This document shows, in pieces, positions 5,831 through 13,111 of a stretch of DNA of 13,567 nt; within the stretch, counting starts at the first letter, position 1; each line of letters opens with the position of its first letter. Source of the stretch: Rickettsiales bacterium. Lineage in GTDB: Bacteria > Pseudomonadota > Alphaproteobacteria > Rickettsiales > Deianiraeaceae. The notes beneath the pieces are model-generated. The model saw only the letters and a list, made by a program, of their open reading frames with translations. It was not told the DNA's origin and made no database searches. The stretch lies in NCBI GenBank assembly GCA_017477855.1, contig JAFUUN010000003.1, positions 1 to 13,567 on the forward strand. Direction: 5' to 3'. The translations under genes were made by a program, and so were the position numbers.

Positions 5831-7388
5831 ATTGCAGACATGCAAAAGTTGTTTTAACAATGTTTTATTATTATCATTGGTTTTATTACCATTGGCTGGC
5901 TGTGCGAGTGATAGTTTTGACACGAGATACAGAACAATCGGAACCTACTCTGGCCCTACAAAAAAGATGCTGAAAAAGGGATATTACTACATCGCTAACA
6001 AAAAAGGAGGTGTAAAAATCGGCAAGACAAAACCATATATCAACACCAACTTGTCATCTGTGACGATGGAGGAATCCATGTTCTTGGAAGATATTGAGTT
6101 TAAAATAGACAATGACGCCAGTGCATCAGGACAAAAGACAGCAAGCGGACGTAAAATTTTCACACAAAACCGTTTGACATCACAACTTTTACCATTTGAC
6201 AGGAAAGATCTCATGGGTGAGCTCGGATTATGTCGTGCGGCCAATACAAGCTTGATGGCGGACATCATTGATGATGGCATAGTCAATTCATCTGCTGGTT
6301 CGCAGTGCGTAAAGAATAAACGTGAATTCACACGTGGAAAAATGAAATTCACAGAAACTGCATATACGTACCTTGAAGATTGGCACGGTGATGACTTCAA
6401 GGATGCATTATACACATTCCTGCAAAGCTGTAAGGCCTTCAAAGGAGGAATTAAAGAAGTAAAATCTAAAACGATTTCAATAGGAACAGAAAGTGATTGG
6501 AGAGAACTCTGCGACATTGGTTCACAATATTACAAAGCAGGATTTGAAAAAGGCTTCTTTGAGAGGTACTTTTCACCATTCCAAGTGGAAGATGCTACGG
6601 CAACAAAAGATAGCAGTAAGTTCACTGGATATTATATCCGGGAGTTACCAATCTCATTAGAAAGAAGCGACAAATACTGGTATCCAATTTATGCACTTCC
6701 ACCAGAATGCAAGGGCGCAGATAAGTCAAAATGCCCAACCAGAGCGGACGTCAATGCAGGTGCGTTGAGTGGCAGAGGTCTTGAATTGGCGTGGGCGAGC
6801 AATCCAATGGATGTATATTTCATGCAAGTGCAGGGAACTGGTATAGGCATTACCGAAAGCGGACAATCATTTAGATTTAGCTTTGCTGGCAAGAACAACC
6901 AGCCATTTGTGTCATACAGCGAGTTCTTTAAGAACAATCCTGGTTTCTGTCCTGTAAGTGGATATTATAACCAAATTGAGTGGCTCAACCAGCATCCAAG
7001 TGAGGCTTTGCAAGCAACAAGCGTAAGCCCATCGTTTGTATTCTTTTCAAAGAAGTCAGGTCTTGACCCAGCTTTGGGCGCACAAGGAACACCATTAGTA
7101 CAATCAAGAAGTATTGCCATTGACCCTGAATTCATACCTTACGGTGTGCCAATGTGGATAGAAACACATTTGCCAATCGTTGACATGGACAACAATGATG
7201 ATGTCAAATGGATTGACTGGAATAGATTGTATATTGCACAAGACACAGGAAGCGCAATCAAGGGAGTTGTCAGGGCTGACTTGTATATGGGTCATGGCAA
7301 GAAAGGAGAATTTATTGCCAAGAACCAAAACTTTGCTGGGGCATGGTATATGTTGATACCTAACTCATTGGTGGATAAGGTAAGGTAA
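5808..7388 (+). CDS. mltA: Membrane-bound lytic murein transglycosylase A
   Basis: A 526-residue lipoprotein that cleaves the MurNAc-GlcNAc bond of peptidoglycan to form 1,6-anhydroMurNAc. The lipobox LAGC puts the lipidated Cys at about residue 32. The MltA domain begins near FTGYYIRELPISLERSDKYW (about 270) and continues through GRGLELAWASNPMDVYFMQVQG (family: i.ya.n..d.ffmqvQGSG) and FVFFSKKSGLDP (yvFF). The 3D domain follows: PLVQSRSIAIDPEFIPYGVP, then AQDTGSAIKGVVRADLYMGHG (about 476-496), the D.G.AIKG...D.Y.G signature containing the conserved catalytic Asp. It is longer than E. coli MltA (about 365 residues) because of about 150-200 extra N-terminal residues that I do not recognise. 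GAGGAA (5795-5800) lies 7 nt before the ATG at 5808; ATG 5805, ATG 5817 and TTG 5832 are alternatives. The start overlaps the Tim44-like gene by 23 bases. Confidence 0.9.
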   Translation: MRQMVENRLQTCKSCFNNVLLLSLVLLPLAGCASDSFDTRYRTIGTYSGPTKKMLKKGYYYIANKKGGVKIGKTKPYINTNLSSVTMEESMFLEDIEFKIDNDASASGQKTASGRKIFTQNRLTSQLLPFDRKDLMGELGLCRAANTSLMADIIDDGIVNSSAGSQCVKNKREFTRGKMKFTETAYTYLEDWHGDDFKDALYTFLQSCKAFKGGIKEVKSKTISIGTESDWRELCDIGSQYYKAGFEKGFFERYFSPFQVEDATATKDSSKFTGYYIRELPISLERSDKYWYPIYALPPECKGADKSKCPTRADVNAGALSGRGLELAWASNPMDVYFMQVQGTGIGITESGQSFRFSFAGKNNQPFVSYSEFFKNNPGFCPVSGYYNQIEWLNQHPSEALQATSVSPSFVFFSKKSGLDPALGAQGTPLVQSRSIAIDPEFIPYGVPMWIETHLPIVDMDNNDDVKWIDWNRLYIAQDTGSAIKGVVRADLYMGHGKKGEFIAKNQNFAGAWYMLIPNSLVDKVR

Positions 7389-7399
7389 AGTATTAAAAA

Positions 7400-7431
7400 A
7401 ACCGTAAGGACATGACCTCGGGCGGCATAAC
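7400..7431 (+). repeat. Degenerate half copy of the repeat, R6
   Basis: Only the right-hand part of the element is present. The run catgacctcgggcgg (7411-7425) matches R5 (inverted) exactly over 15 bases and is followed by cataac where full copies have GCGCAAC. The left half and the internal stem are gone. It begins 12 bases after the mltA stop and has the same orientation as R1 and R3. Confidence 0.7.
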
Positions 7432-7447
7432 AATACCATGAGATTGT

Positions 7448-7475
7448 TTGACAATTTGAATTTTTTTGACATAAT
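7448..7475 (+). promoter_or_regulatory. Sigma70-type promoter of the K/E/P-rich gene
   Basis: TTGACA (7448-7453), a 16-nt spacer and CATAAT (7470-7475). RNA would start near 7482, about 14 nt before ATG 7496. The 14-nt block agattgtttgacaa (7441-7454) around the -35 also occurs exactly upstream of the paralogous gene at 9911. Confidence 0.7.
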
Positions 7476-7495
7476 TACTCGTTAAATTGCAGTTT

Positions 7496-8560
7496 ATGTC
7501 AAACAGTAATAGTATAGTTATTAAAGAGAGCAAAGTATTTGTTGACGGTAAAGAAGTAAAAAATGAACGTTCGGTAATAGAGAATGGCAACGAAATTACT
7601 GATCCTAAAAAAAAAGCAGAACTAATTACCGGTAGCTCGCAAGAAATGCAAAAAATGACCGAAGATCTGCGAAATATGCAGAAACAATCACCACTTTTTT
7701 ATACATGGCCAGCATTTCTACAATGGTGTCGTGCATTTGCTACTGCTATAAAAAATTATGCAAGAATGTTGAAAGGACAGAAGATAGAAGAGCCAAAACC
7801 AGTTGCACCAGCAGAAAAGAAAGAAGATCAACCAAAGGACGTTAAGAAGGAGGAAAAACCAACAGAAAAGAAAGAAGAAAAGCCAAAAGAAGCTGACAAA
7901 AAAGAACATCCAACAGAAAAGAAAGAAGAGGTAAAAACAGATGTCAGCCCAGAAAAGAAACCAGTTGAAAAAAAAGAAGAGAACAAACCAGAAGAACCAA
8001 ACAAAGATAGTAAAGAAGAGAAAAAAAACGACACAAAGGAACAGATTGCAGAAATGCAGCCAAAACCAGCACCAGTTAGTAAATCAGAAAATACCGAGAA
8101 TAAAGATGAATCAAAAAAACAATCAGCTCCAGAAATTCTTCAGAAACCAATAGTTCAAGAAGAAGAAATAGATAATGATCTTGTGTTTTCTGACGACGAG
8201 GAGCCACAAGTCATTCCTAACCAACCAACAGAGAAACAAAAAGTTGAAACCAATGAGGTTGATAAACAACCACAAATCGTTAACAATGCCAAAGAAAAAA
8301 TTGCTGATACTGCTAATAATGCCAATAGTGTTGTGCAAACAATTAAAGACAAAGGCTCTGAACTTTTAGAAAAAGGTAAGCAAGTCGTTACTGGTCCAGC
8401 AGGTGGTCAGAGTATCACAGAAACCGTTAAAGACAAAGTGGCGGATGTAGCGTCTGATAAGGTAAAAGAATCTCTTGTGGATAAGCTTAATAACAATGCA
8501 ACGAAGAACACAGATGTAGTCAATGCAGCAGCTAATGCAGCTTCAAAGTTATTAAAATAA
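7496..8560 (+). CDS. K/E/P-rich hypothetical protein, paralogue of 9911 gene
   Basis: A 354-residue protein from ATG 7496 (an in-frame TTG at 7487 would add three residues). Residues 1-50 hold IVIKESKVFVDGKEVKN and VIENGNEITDPKKKAELI, similar to VIENGQIVTDSKRKAEIK of the gene at 9911. Residues about 66-93 (SPLFYTWPAFLQWCRAFATA) form an aromatic, possibly membrane-touching helix. About 98-180 is a Lys/Glu/Pro-rich low-complexity tract with an exact 20-nt in-frame repeat (7859-7878 and 7910-7929, 51 nt apart) encoding PTEKKEE. The last 90 residues, such as AKEKIADTANNANSVVQTIK and VKDKVADVASDKVKESLVDK, resemble LEA-like amphipathic helices. No signal peptide, no enzyme motif and no known domain are recognised. 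A strong promoter suggests good expression. No Shine-Dalgarno is present. The stop lies 3 bases from the convergent hisS stop. Confidence 0.75.
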   Translation: MSNSNSIVIKESKVFVDGKEVKNERSVIENGNEITDPKKKAELITGSSQEMQKMTEDLRNMQKQSPLFYTWPAFLQWCRAFATAIKNYARMLKGQKIEEPKPVAPAEKKEDQPKDVKKEEKPTEKKEEKPKEADKKEHPTEKKEEVKTDVSPEKKPVEKKEENKPEEPNKDSKEEKKNDTKEQIAEMQPKPAPVSKSENTENKDESKKQSAPEILQKPIVQEEEIDNDLVFSDDEEPQVIPNQPTEKQKVETNEVDKQPQIVNNAKEKIADTANNANSVVQTIKDKGSELLEKGKQVVTGPAGGQSITETVKDKVADVASDKVKESLVDKLNNNATKNTDVVNAAANAASKLLK

Positions 8561-8563
8561 ATA

Positions 8564-9742
8564 TCACAACACGTATTGATCCCCTGTTGTCAAATCCTTC
8601 TTCATCATCTGGCCTTCTTTTTCAAAGATGACAAAGTTGGCGCCAATTTGGTTGGCATATTTCAATCCTTTGACAAAGTCATTTTGGTAGGACAGATTTA
8701 TCTCGTTGCGCGCATTGGCAATGAACTGGCTTTTGTCCGTGAGGTGCAAGTATAATGGTTGCTTTTGTGGCATCTTCGTGGCGTCCATCAAGTCAAATAG
8801 ACGTTCAATTCCGAGTGCAAATCCAAAGGCCGACAGCTTTTTCCCTGACATATCTTCAATCAGATTGTTGTATTCACCTCCACCACAGCAAGCATTTTGT
8901 GTCTCACCAATTTTGTTGGTAATAACCTCAAACACAAAGCCAGAGTAGTAATCCAGCCCGCGCACGAGGTTGTTGTCAATTTCAAACTTGTCATCAAAAG
9001 AGTGCAAAAACTGCTTGTGCTCTTCTGTGAGGTAATCCTGTATTTTTGGTGCATTTTCAAGGATTTTCTTGTCGCCCTCATCCTTGCTGTCAAGAATGCG
9101 CAAGATGTTTGTCTCCAAGCGGCGTTGGCTGTCATCACTGAGGCCACTTTTGTAGCCAATCAGGTATTCCTTCAATGCCGCTGTATAGTTTGCGCGCTCG
9201 TCCTTTTCCCCGAGGTAATTTATCTTTACTTTGACGTCTTTTACGCCGATTTTGTCCAGCAGCTCGCAAATCATGTTGAGATATACTTTTATCTCCTGCG
9301 CCATGTCTTTGAGGCCAAATATCTCAAAATTTAGCTGGTTGAATTGGCGGTAGCGGCCTTTTTGTGGGCGGTCATAACGAAACACTGGGCCCCATGAGAA
9401 ATATTTGTGCGGAAATGGCCCTTGGAACAGCCCGTTTTCAATGACGAAACGGCACACACCAGCAGTCATCTCTGGGCGCAAGGCCAGTATGTCACCACCT
9501 CGGTCTTCAAAACGGTAGATTTCTTTGTGCACGATGTCGCTCTCGTTGCCGAGGTTGCGCTCAAACAGGGTTGTATACTCAACAATCGGCACAGTCAGAT
9601 GCTGGAAGTTGTATTTCTCCGCCAGCGCGGCCGCTGTGCTTACTATAAAATCAAATTTGTCTGCTTCCTCGCCAATCAAGTCCTTCATTCCGCGGACAAG
9701 GCGATAACTTCCATCTTTTGCCATGTTGGTAGTGATGAACAT
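8564..9742 (-). CDS. hisS: Histidyl-tRNA synthetase
   Basis: A 392-residue class II synthetase that charges tRNA(His). Near the N-terminus YRLVRGMKDLIGEE matches the family opening, followed by TLFERNLGNESDIVHKEIYRFEDRGGDILALRPEMTAG. Motif 2 is FSWGPVFRYDRPQKGRYRQF, close to Rickettsia HisRS. The HisA motif is VRGLDYYSGFVFEV, carrying the Arg needed for histidine activation, and HisB is CCGGGEYNNLIEDMSG, where the usual GGGRYD is changed to GGGEYN. Motif 3 is AFGFALGIERL. The C-terminal anticodon domain is short (about 65-70 residues against about 90), making the protein smaller than the usual 415-430. The ATG at 9742 is used; a second ATG at 9724 (MAKDGSYRLV) is equally likely because neither has a clear Shine-Dalgarno. 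It is convergent with the 7496 gene and divergent from the 9911 gene, with R3 between. Confidence 0.93.
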   Translation of the reverse strand: MFITTNMAKDGSYRLVRGMKDLIGEEADKFDFIVSTAAALAEKYNFQHLTVPIVEYTTLFERNLGNESDIVHKEIYRFEDRGGDILALRPEMTAGVCRFVIENGLFQGPFPHKYFSWGPVFRYDRPQKGRYRQFNQLNFEIFGLKDMAQEIKVYLNMICELLDKIGVKDVKVKINYLGEKDERANYTAALKEYLIGYKSGLSDDSQRRLETNILRILDSKDEGDKKILENAPKIQDYLTEEHKQFLHSFDDKFEIDNNLVRGLDYYSGFVFEVITNKIGETQNACCGGGEYNNLIEDMSGKKLSAFGFALGIERLFDLMDATKMPQKQPLYLHLTDKSQFIANARNEINLSYQNDFVKGLKYANQIGANFVIFEKEGQMMKKDLTTGDQYVL

Positions 9743-9770
9743 GTTATTTTAATTGCAAGGTGGATTGTTG

Positions 9771-9851
9771 GTTGCGCGGCGCGGAGCGGGTTTGGCCGCC
9801 GAGGAACGAGGCGTAGCCAAACCGCGAGGGCGTGGCCTCGGGCAGCGCAAC
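9771..9851 (+). repeat. GC-rich palindromic intergenic repeat, copy R3
   Basis: Starts GTTGCGCGGCGCGGAGCG and ends GGCCTCGGGCAGCGCAAC. The internal stem is GTTTGGC (9790-9796) with GCCAAAC (9816-9822); compared with R1 and R2 both arms have changed together, so pairing is kept. It lies between divergent hisS and the 9911 gene; its right end is 8 bases from the block agattgtttgacaa. Confidence 0.87.
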
Positions 9852-9866
9852 ATCAAACAAGATTGT

Positions 9867-9895
9867 TTGACAAAAGGTGCCATTTTTTGTAAAAT
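9867..9895 (+). promoter_or_regulatory. Strong sigma70-type promoter of the Cys-rich gene
   Basis: A perfect -35 TTGACA (9867-9872), a 17-nt spacer and -10 TAAAAT (9890-9895), the best promoter in the window. RNA should start near 9902, only about 9 nt before ATG 9911, with no Shine-Dalgarno in that space, so the message would be nearly leaderless. Confidence 0.75.
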
Positions 9896-9910
9896 CGTAA
9901 TGATTTGAAT

Positions 9911-10891
9911 ATGAGTATAAATGGTGCACAGAACTGTTCGATTAGTGGTATCAATATAACAGGAAATTGTTTGAATGATAATGTAGGATGTGATATTAAT
10001 TGTTATTGTAATAATGTTGGATGTCATATTAATGAAGGAAACATTTATATTGTTGGTGAAGCTAAAATAGGTGACAAACCAGTAAAGGATGTTTATGTTG
10101 TAGGAACGGATTGGGACACTTTTATGAAAATTCTTCAGGAGAAAGGGGAGCTAAAAGATGTTGTTATTGAAAATGGACAAATTGTTACTGACTCTAAAAG
10201 AAAGGCTGAAATAAAGGAAAATGCAAAAAAACAGACAGCACAATATGAAAAAGAAATGAAGGAATATGAAAAAGGAATGAAGGAATATAGAGATAATATG
10301 CAAAAAATGTCCGCAGAGATGCAAAATATGCAACAAGCATTGAATTATTTGATCAATTCAATTCCTGATTATGTAGAAAAACCTGTTAACGAACCTAAAG
10401 TAAAGAAGATGAATGCCCCAATTAAACCAAAAGAGGTTGATCCAACGGTAATTATTGTTGACGGATCGAAGACAAATACGCCATCACCTGAGGAAGCACG
10501 TCAGAGGGCGTTTGATAACCTCTTATCAACACTTAAAAAAGATTTAGAGCCTGAACAATTTTCTGCGTATTCAAGTTTGATTGGAATATTACGTAAAAGC
10601 CAAAATGGCGATCCAGAAAGTATAACTACATTATACAATAGCATGTTTCAAGGTAAAAAACAGATACATACGCAAGAAACCTTTCCACCACAATACGTAA
10701 TTGAGCCTGTTGTTCATCAGAATATCGCGGATGAAGCAGAACGACAAACAGTGAATACTGGTGGCGAACAATTCGAGGTTTGCCAAGGAAAACATCTTTT
10801 AGAGCAGAAAGTATCCGATAAGTCCAATGATGAGGCTGACAAAAGCAAAGATACCATAAATCAAATTAATGAGGAGATATTACAACGGTAA
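9911..10891 (+). CDS. Cys-rich coiled-coil hypothetical protein
   Basis: A 326-residue protein from ATG 9911 (an in-frame TTG at 9905 is less likely). Six Cys lie in the first 38 residues (9, 20, 27, 31, 33, 38) within Asn/Gly/Ile-rich sequence. An 11-residue unit NVGCDINCYCN is partly repeated as NVGCHIN, visible in DNA as 9980-10000 and 10013-10033 with two differences. Short N/G/I repeats of this type suggest a small beta-solenoid or a metal- or disulfide-bound knot. Next are IYIVGEAKIGDKPVKDVYVVG and VIENGQIVTDSKRKAEIK, shared with the 7496 protein, then a heptad coiled coil at about 95-145 (EMKEYEKGMKEYRDNMQKMS) built on 21-nt DNA repeats, and a polar tail with no recognised domain. No signal peptide is seen. 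Cellular role unknown; a scaffold or secreted factor is a guess. Confidence 0.75.
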   Translation: MSINGAQNCSISGINITGNCLNDNVGCDINCYCNNVGCHINEGNIYIVGEAKIGDKPVKDVYVVGTDWDTFMKILQEKGELKDVVIENGQIVTDSKRKAEIKENAKKQTAQYEKEMKEYEKGMKEYRDNMQKMSAEMQNMQQALNYLINSIPDYVEKPVNEPKVKKMNAPIKPKEVDPTVIIVDGSKTNTPSPEEARQRAFDNLLSTLKKDLEPEQFSAYSSLIGILRKSQNGDPESITTLYNSMFQGKKQIHTQETFPPQYVIEPVVHQNIADEAERQTVNTGGEQFEVCQGKHLLEQKVSDKSNDEADKSKDTINQINEEILQR

Positions 10892-10910
10892 AAAACAATC
10901 TAAAATTTGT

Positions 10911-11025
10911 GTTCGCTGCCCGAGGCCACGCCCTCGCCATTTGGCACCGCTACGCTCCGCCTCGCTCCCTGTCGGTGCTTCGCGCCTACCCGCTCGGCGG
11001 CCAAATGCGCTCCGCGCCGCGCAAC
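10911..11025 (-). repeat. GC-rich palindromic intergenic repeat, copy R4 (long)
   Basis: Inverted relative to R1. Starts GTTCGCTGCCCGAGGCCACG and ends CTCCGCGCCGCGCAAC. The stem CATTTGGC (10938-10945) / GCCAAATG (11000-11007) is a perfect 8-bp pair with an enlarged loop, making this copy about 115 bp rather than the 81-93 of the others. It fills the gap between the convergent 9911 gene and rimM and ends 2 bases from the rimM stop codon. Confidence 0.87.
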
Positions 11026-11027
11026 CT

Positions 11028-11462
11028 TTATATTATCATAATAGCATCAATCAAATGCCATGTTTCCTCCTTACCTTTTTTAGCAAGCACAAGCATTCCG
11101 CCGCCAAAGTCGCCATAGTCAACAACCTTGCCAAGTAGCCGCTTTGTCTGTTTATCATAAATCTCCTTCCCCATAAGTGTCTCTGGGTCAATATACTCAT
11201 CATCCGCAACCTCAATGAATATCTCATGCTTGGTTAGCTTTTTGGCTGCATCAATGTCATTAACGCCCTCTATCCTGCACAAAAAGACCTTCCCATTGAA
11301 TGCAAAAATACTGACTTCCATTGGCGCACCTTTGTCATCAAAGATTGGCCGATTATTCTCTATGAGGTCCTCAAATTCATCGCACGGAACCATTGGCACA
11401 ATCTTCACCTTGCCGTCCAGCCCATGAGTATAACTGATATATCCGATTGGCTTTTTAACCAT
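11028..11462 (-). CDS. rimM: Ribosome maturation factor RimM, short C-terminus
   Basis: A 144-residue protein with the RimM N-terminal barrel (IGYISYTHGLDGKVKI, matching G.i...hGl.G.vkv; then VFLCRIEGVNDIDAAKKL, the family's d.n.Ae.L) and the PRC-barrel segment EYIDPETLMGKEIYD with LLGKVVDYGDFGGGMLVL. RimM binds S19 and helps mature the 30S head. Most RimM proteins are about 165-185 residues and go on past the LIPF site to a final strand; here sequence stops at WHLIDAIMII, about 20 residues short, and repeat R4 starts 2 bases beyond the stop, suggesting that the element arrived with loss of the tail. The ATG overlaps the fabF stop (TAATG, 1-nt overlap), so it is translated by coupling. In many bacteria rimM sits with rpsP, trmD and rplS; here it follows fabF. 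Confidence 0.85.
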   Translation of the reverse strand: MVKKPIGYISYTHGLDGKVKIVPMVPCDEFEDLIENNRPIFDDKGAPMEVSIFAFNGKVFLCRIEGVNDIDAAKKLTKHEIFIEVADDEYIDPETLMGKEIYDKQTKRLLGKVVDYGDFGGGMLVLAKKGKEETWHLIDAIMII

Positions 11463-12772
11463 TAGTCAACGTATTTTTTTAACACCAAGCAGCCATTTGT
11501 GCCACCAAAGCCAAATGAGTTTGACAGTGTTGTGTTGATTTCTTGCTGCCGTGCTTCCTGCACTATATTCATACCTGCACACTCATCAGCCAGATTTTCA
11601 ATATTTGCACTTGGTGGAACAATCTGATTTTTTATTGCCAGAGCACAGAACATGGTCTCCAATGCACCCGTTGCGCCAAGCAAATGTCCCGTTATTGACT
11701 TGGTTGATGATATAGCTACTTTGTTAGCATACTCGCCAAAAGTGTTCTGAATTGCCTTGATTTCGCATATGTCGCCCATTGGCGTGGATGTCCCGTGCAA
11801 GTTGATATAGTCAATATCGCACACAGTCATTCCAGCATCTGCGATTGCAATTTCCATTGCGCGACTTGCACCGCATCCCTCCACATCAGGGGCAGTAATA
11901 TGATGCGCATCGCAACTTGCGCCGTAGCCAGCAATCTCACAGTATATTTTTGCTCTGCGCGCCTTTGCATGTTCCAATTCTTCCAGCACAAGCACAACCG
12001 ATCCTTCGCTCATTACAAAACCATCTCTGTCCTTATCAAGTGCTCTGCTGGCCTTTGCAGGATTATCATTATACTTCGTTGACAGCGCATTCATGGCATC
12101 AAATCCAGTAACACCAATTTCACAGACAGCCATTTCAGTTCCGCCAGCTACGCACGCGTCCAGTTTGCCATTACGGATGTATTCAAAGGCCTCACCGATT
12201 GAGTGTGTGCTTGATGCACAGGCCGAGACATGTGTCATTGTTGCGCCCTTCAATCCAAACTTTAACGCCACATTTCCTGCGGACATATTGACTAATGCAG
12301 CGGGCAAGAAAAATGGCGAAACCCTACGTGGTCCCTTTTCATGCAGTGTAATAACTCCCTCTTGTATCGTTTTGATACCTCCAATTCCAGACGTAATAAA
12401 TGTTCCTATCCTATTTGTATCATAAGGACAGCCATTATTTTGGAGGTTAAACACATTTTCTCCTTCTGCTTGTAATTTGGTTTTGTCAATCAAACCGGCA
12501 TCTGATAGTGCATTGAATGCAGCAATTACCGCAACATATCCGCCATCATCAATGCGGCGGCGCTCTTTGACAGAAATAAGCTTTGAATATTTCTCAACAA
12601 GTTCATCAGTGATTTTTACTTCACCGCAGACATGACTTTTCATCTGCGATGCATCAAATTTGGTAATATTTCCAATCCAAGATTGTTTAGATAATATACT
12701 TCCCCATGCGCCCTCCACATCATCACCGCGCGGTGTAAGAGCGCCGCAACCTGTAATAACAACTCTACGCAT
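11462..12772 (-). CDS. fabF: 3-oxoacyl-ACP synthase II (KAS II)
   Basis: A 436-residue thiolase-fold condensing enzyme that elongates acyl-ACP with malonyl-ACP. The start MRRVVITGCGALTPRGDD matches the family (RVVVTGlGvvsPlG). The nucleophile is Cys in HVSACASSTHSIGEA, where most FabF have ACATGTH. The two catalytic His lie in NLHGTSTPMGD and SSTKSITGHLLGATGALE; the Lys of STKS and the C-terminal NSFGFGGTNG are also present. Length is normal to slightly long (usual about 410-420), with an insert of about 20 residues near 105-125. The ATG has no Shine-Dalgarno, only 14 bases separate it from the acpP stop, and its stop overlaps rimM. It works with ACP made by the gene before it. Confidence 0.95.
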   Translation of the reverse strand: MRRVVITGCGALTPRGDDVEGAWGSILSKQSWIGNITKFDASQMKSHVCGEVKITDELVEKYSKLISVKERRRIDDGGYVAVIAAFNALSDAGLIDKTKLQAEGENVFNLQNNGCPYDTNRIGTFITSGIGGIKTIQEGVITLHEKGPRRVSPFFLPAALVNMSAGNVALKFGLKGATMTHVSACASSTHSIGEAFEYIRNGKLDACVAGGTEMAVCEIGVTGFDAMNALSTKYNDNPAKASRALDKDRDGFVMSEGSVVLVLEELEHAKARRAKIYCEIAGYGASCDAHHITAPDVEGCGASRAMEIAIADAGMTVCDIDYINLHGTSTPMGDICEIKAIQNTFGEYANKVAISSTKSITGHLLGATGALETMFCALAIKNQIVPPSANIENLADECAGMNIVQEARQQEINTTLSNSFGFGGTNGCLVLKKYVD

Positions 12773-12786
12773 TGGGAAAACAAAAA

Positions 12787-13020
12787 TTATTTGTGACTGT
12801 CAATGTATTCTACTGCGTTGCCGACTGTTTTGATTTTTTCTGCATCCTCGTCAGCAATTTCAAGGCCAAACTCCTCTTCAAAAGCCATAACAAGTTCAAC
12901 GGTGTCTAAGCTGTCTGCACCCAAATCACCTGTAAATGATGCTTCACTTTTGACCGCATCAGCATCAGCTCCAAGTTGCTCAATAACAATCTTTTTAACT
13001 CTCTCAAATGTGTCACTCAT
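12787..13020 (-). CDS. acpP: Acyl carrier protein
   Basis: A 77-residue acidic protein from ATG 13020: [20 protein letters not shown], with the phosphopantetheine site Ser37 in [19 protein letters not shown], the classic DSL motif at the start of helix II, and the ending [14 protein letters not shown]. It carries acyl chains on 4'-phosphopantetheine for fatty acid synthesis. The frame remains open upstream to 13194 but that stretch crosses repeat R5 and is not protein-like, while 77 residues is the normal ACP length. First gene of the acpP-fabF-rimM operon. No good Shine-Dalgarno lies before the ATG. Confidence 0.97.
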   Translation of the reverse strand: MSDTFERVKKIVIEQLGADADAVKSEASFTGDLGADSLDTVELVMAFEEEFGLEIADEDAEKIKTVGNAVEYIDSHK

Positions 13021-13035
13021 ATTCAACCAATTAAA

Positions 13036-13044
13036 TTGATAGCA
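13036..13044 (-). promoter_or_regulatory. Extended -10 promoter candidate for acpP
   Basis: On the minus strand TGCTATCAA is an extended -10 (TGn followed by TATCAA), with no convincing -35 at the normal distance. RNA would begin near 13029, about 9 nt before the acpP ATG. It would drive the acpP-fabF-rimM operon. Confidence 0.45.
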
Positions 13045-13111
13045 TGGATAAACTAAAAAAATAAAATGCAAGTGGGAAATTAAAGTGGTAGTTTTGATTG
13101 GAAATTTGTTA

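Noticed and set aside
10869..11138. Plus-strand open frames across R4
   Set aside because: They read through the repeat and the antisense of rimM; no protein-like content and no initiation signals.
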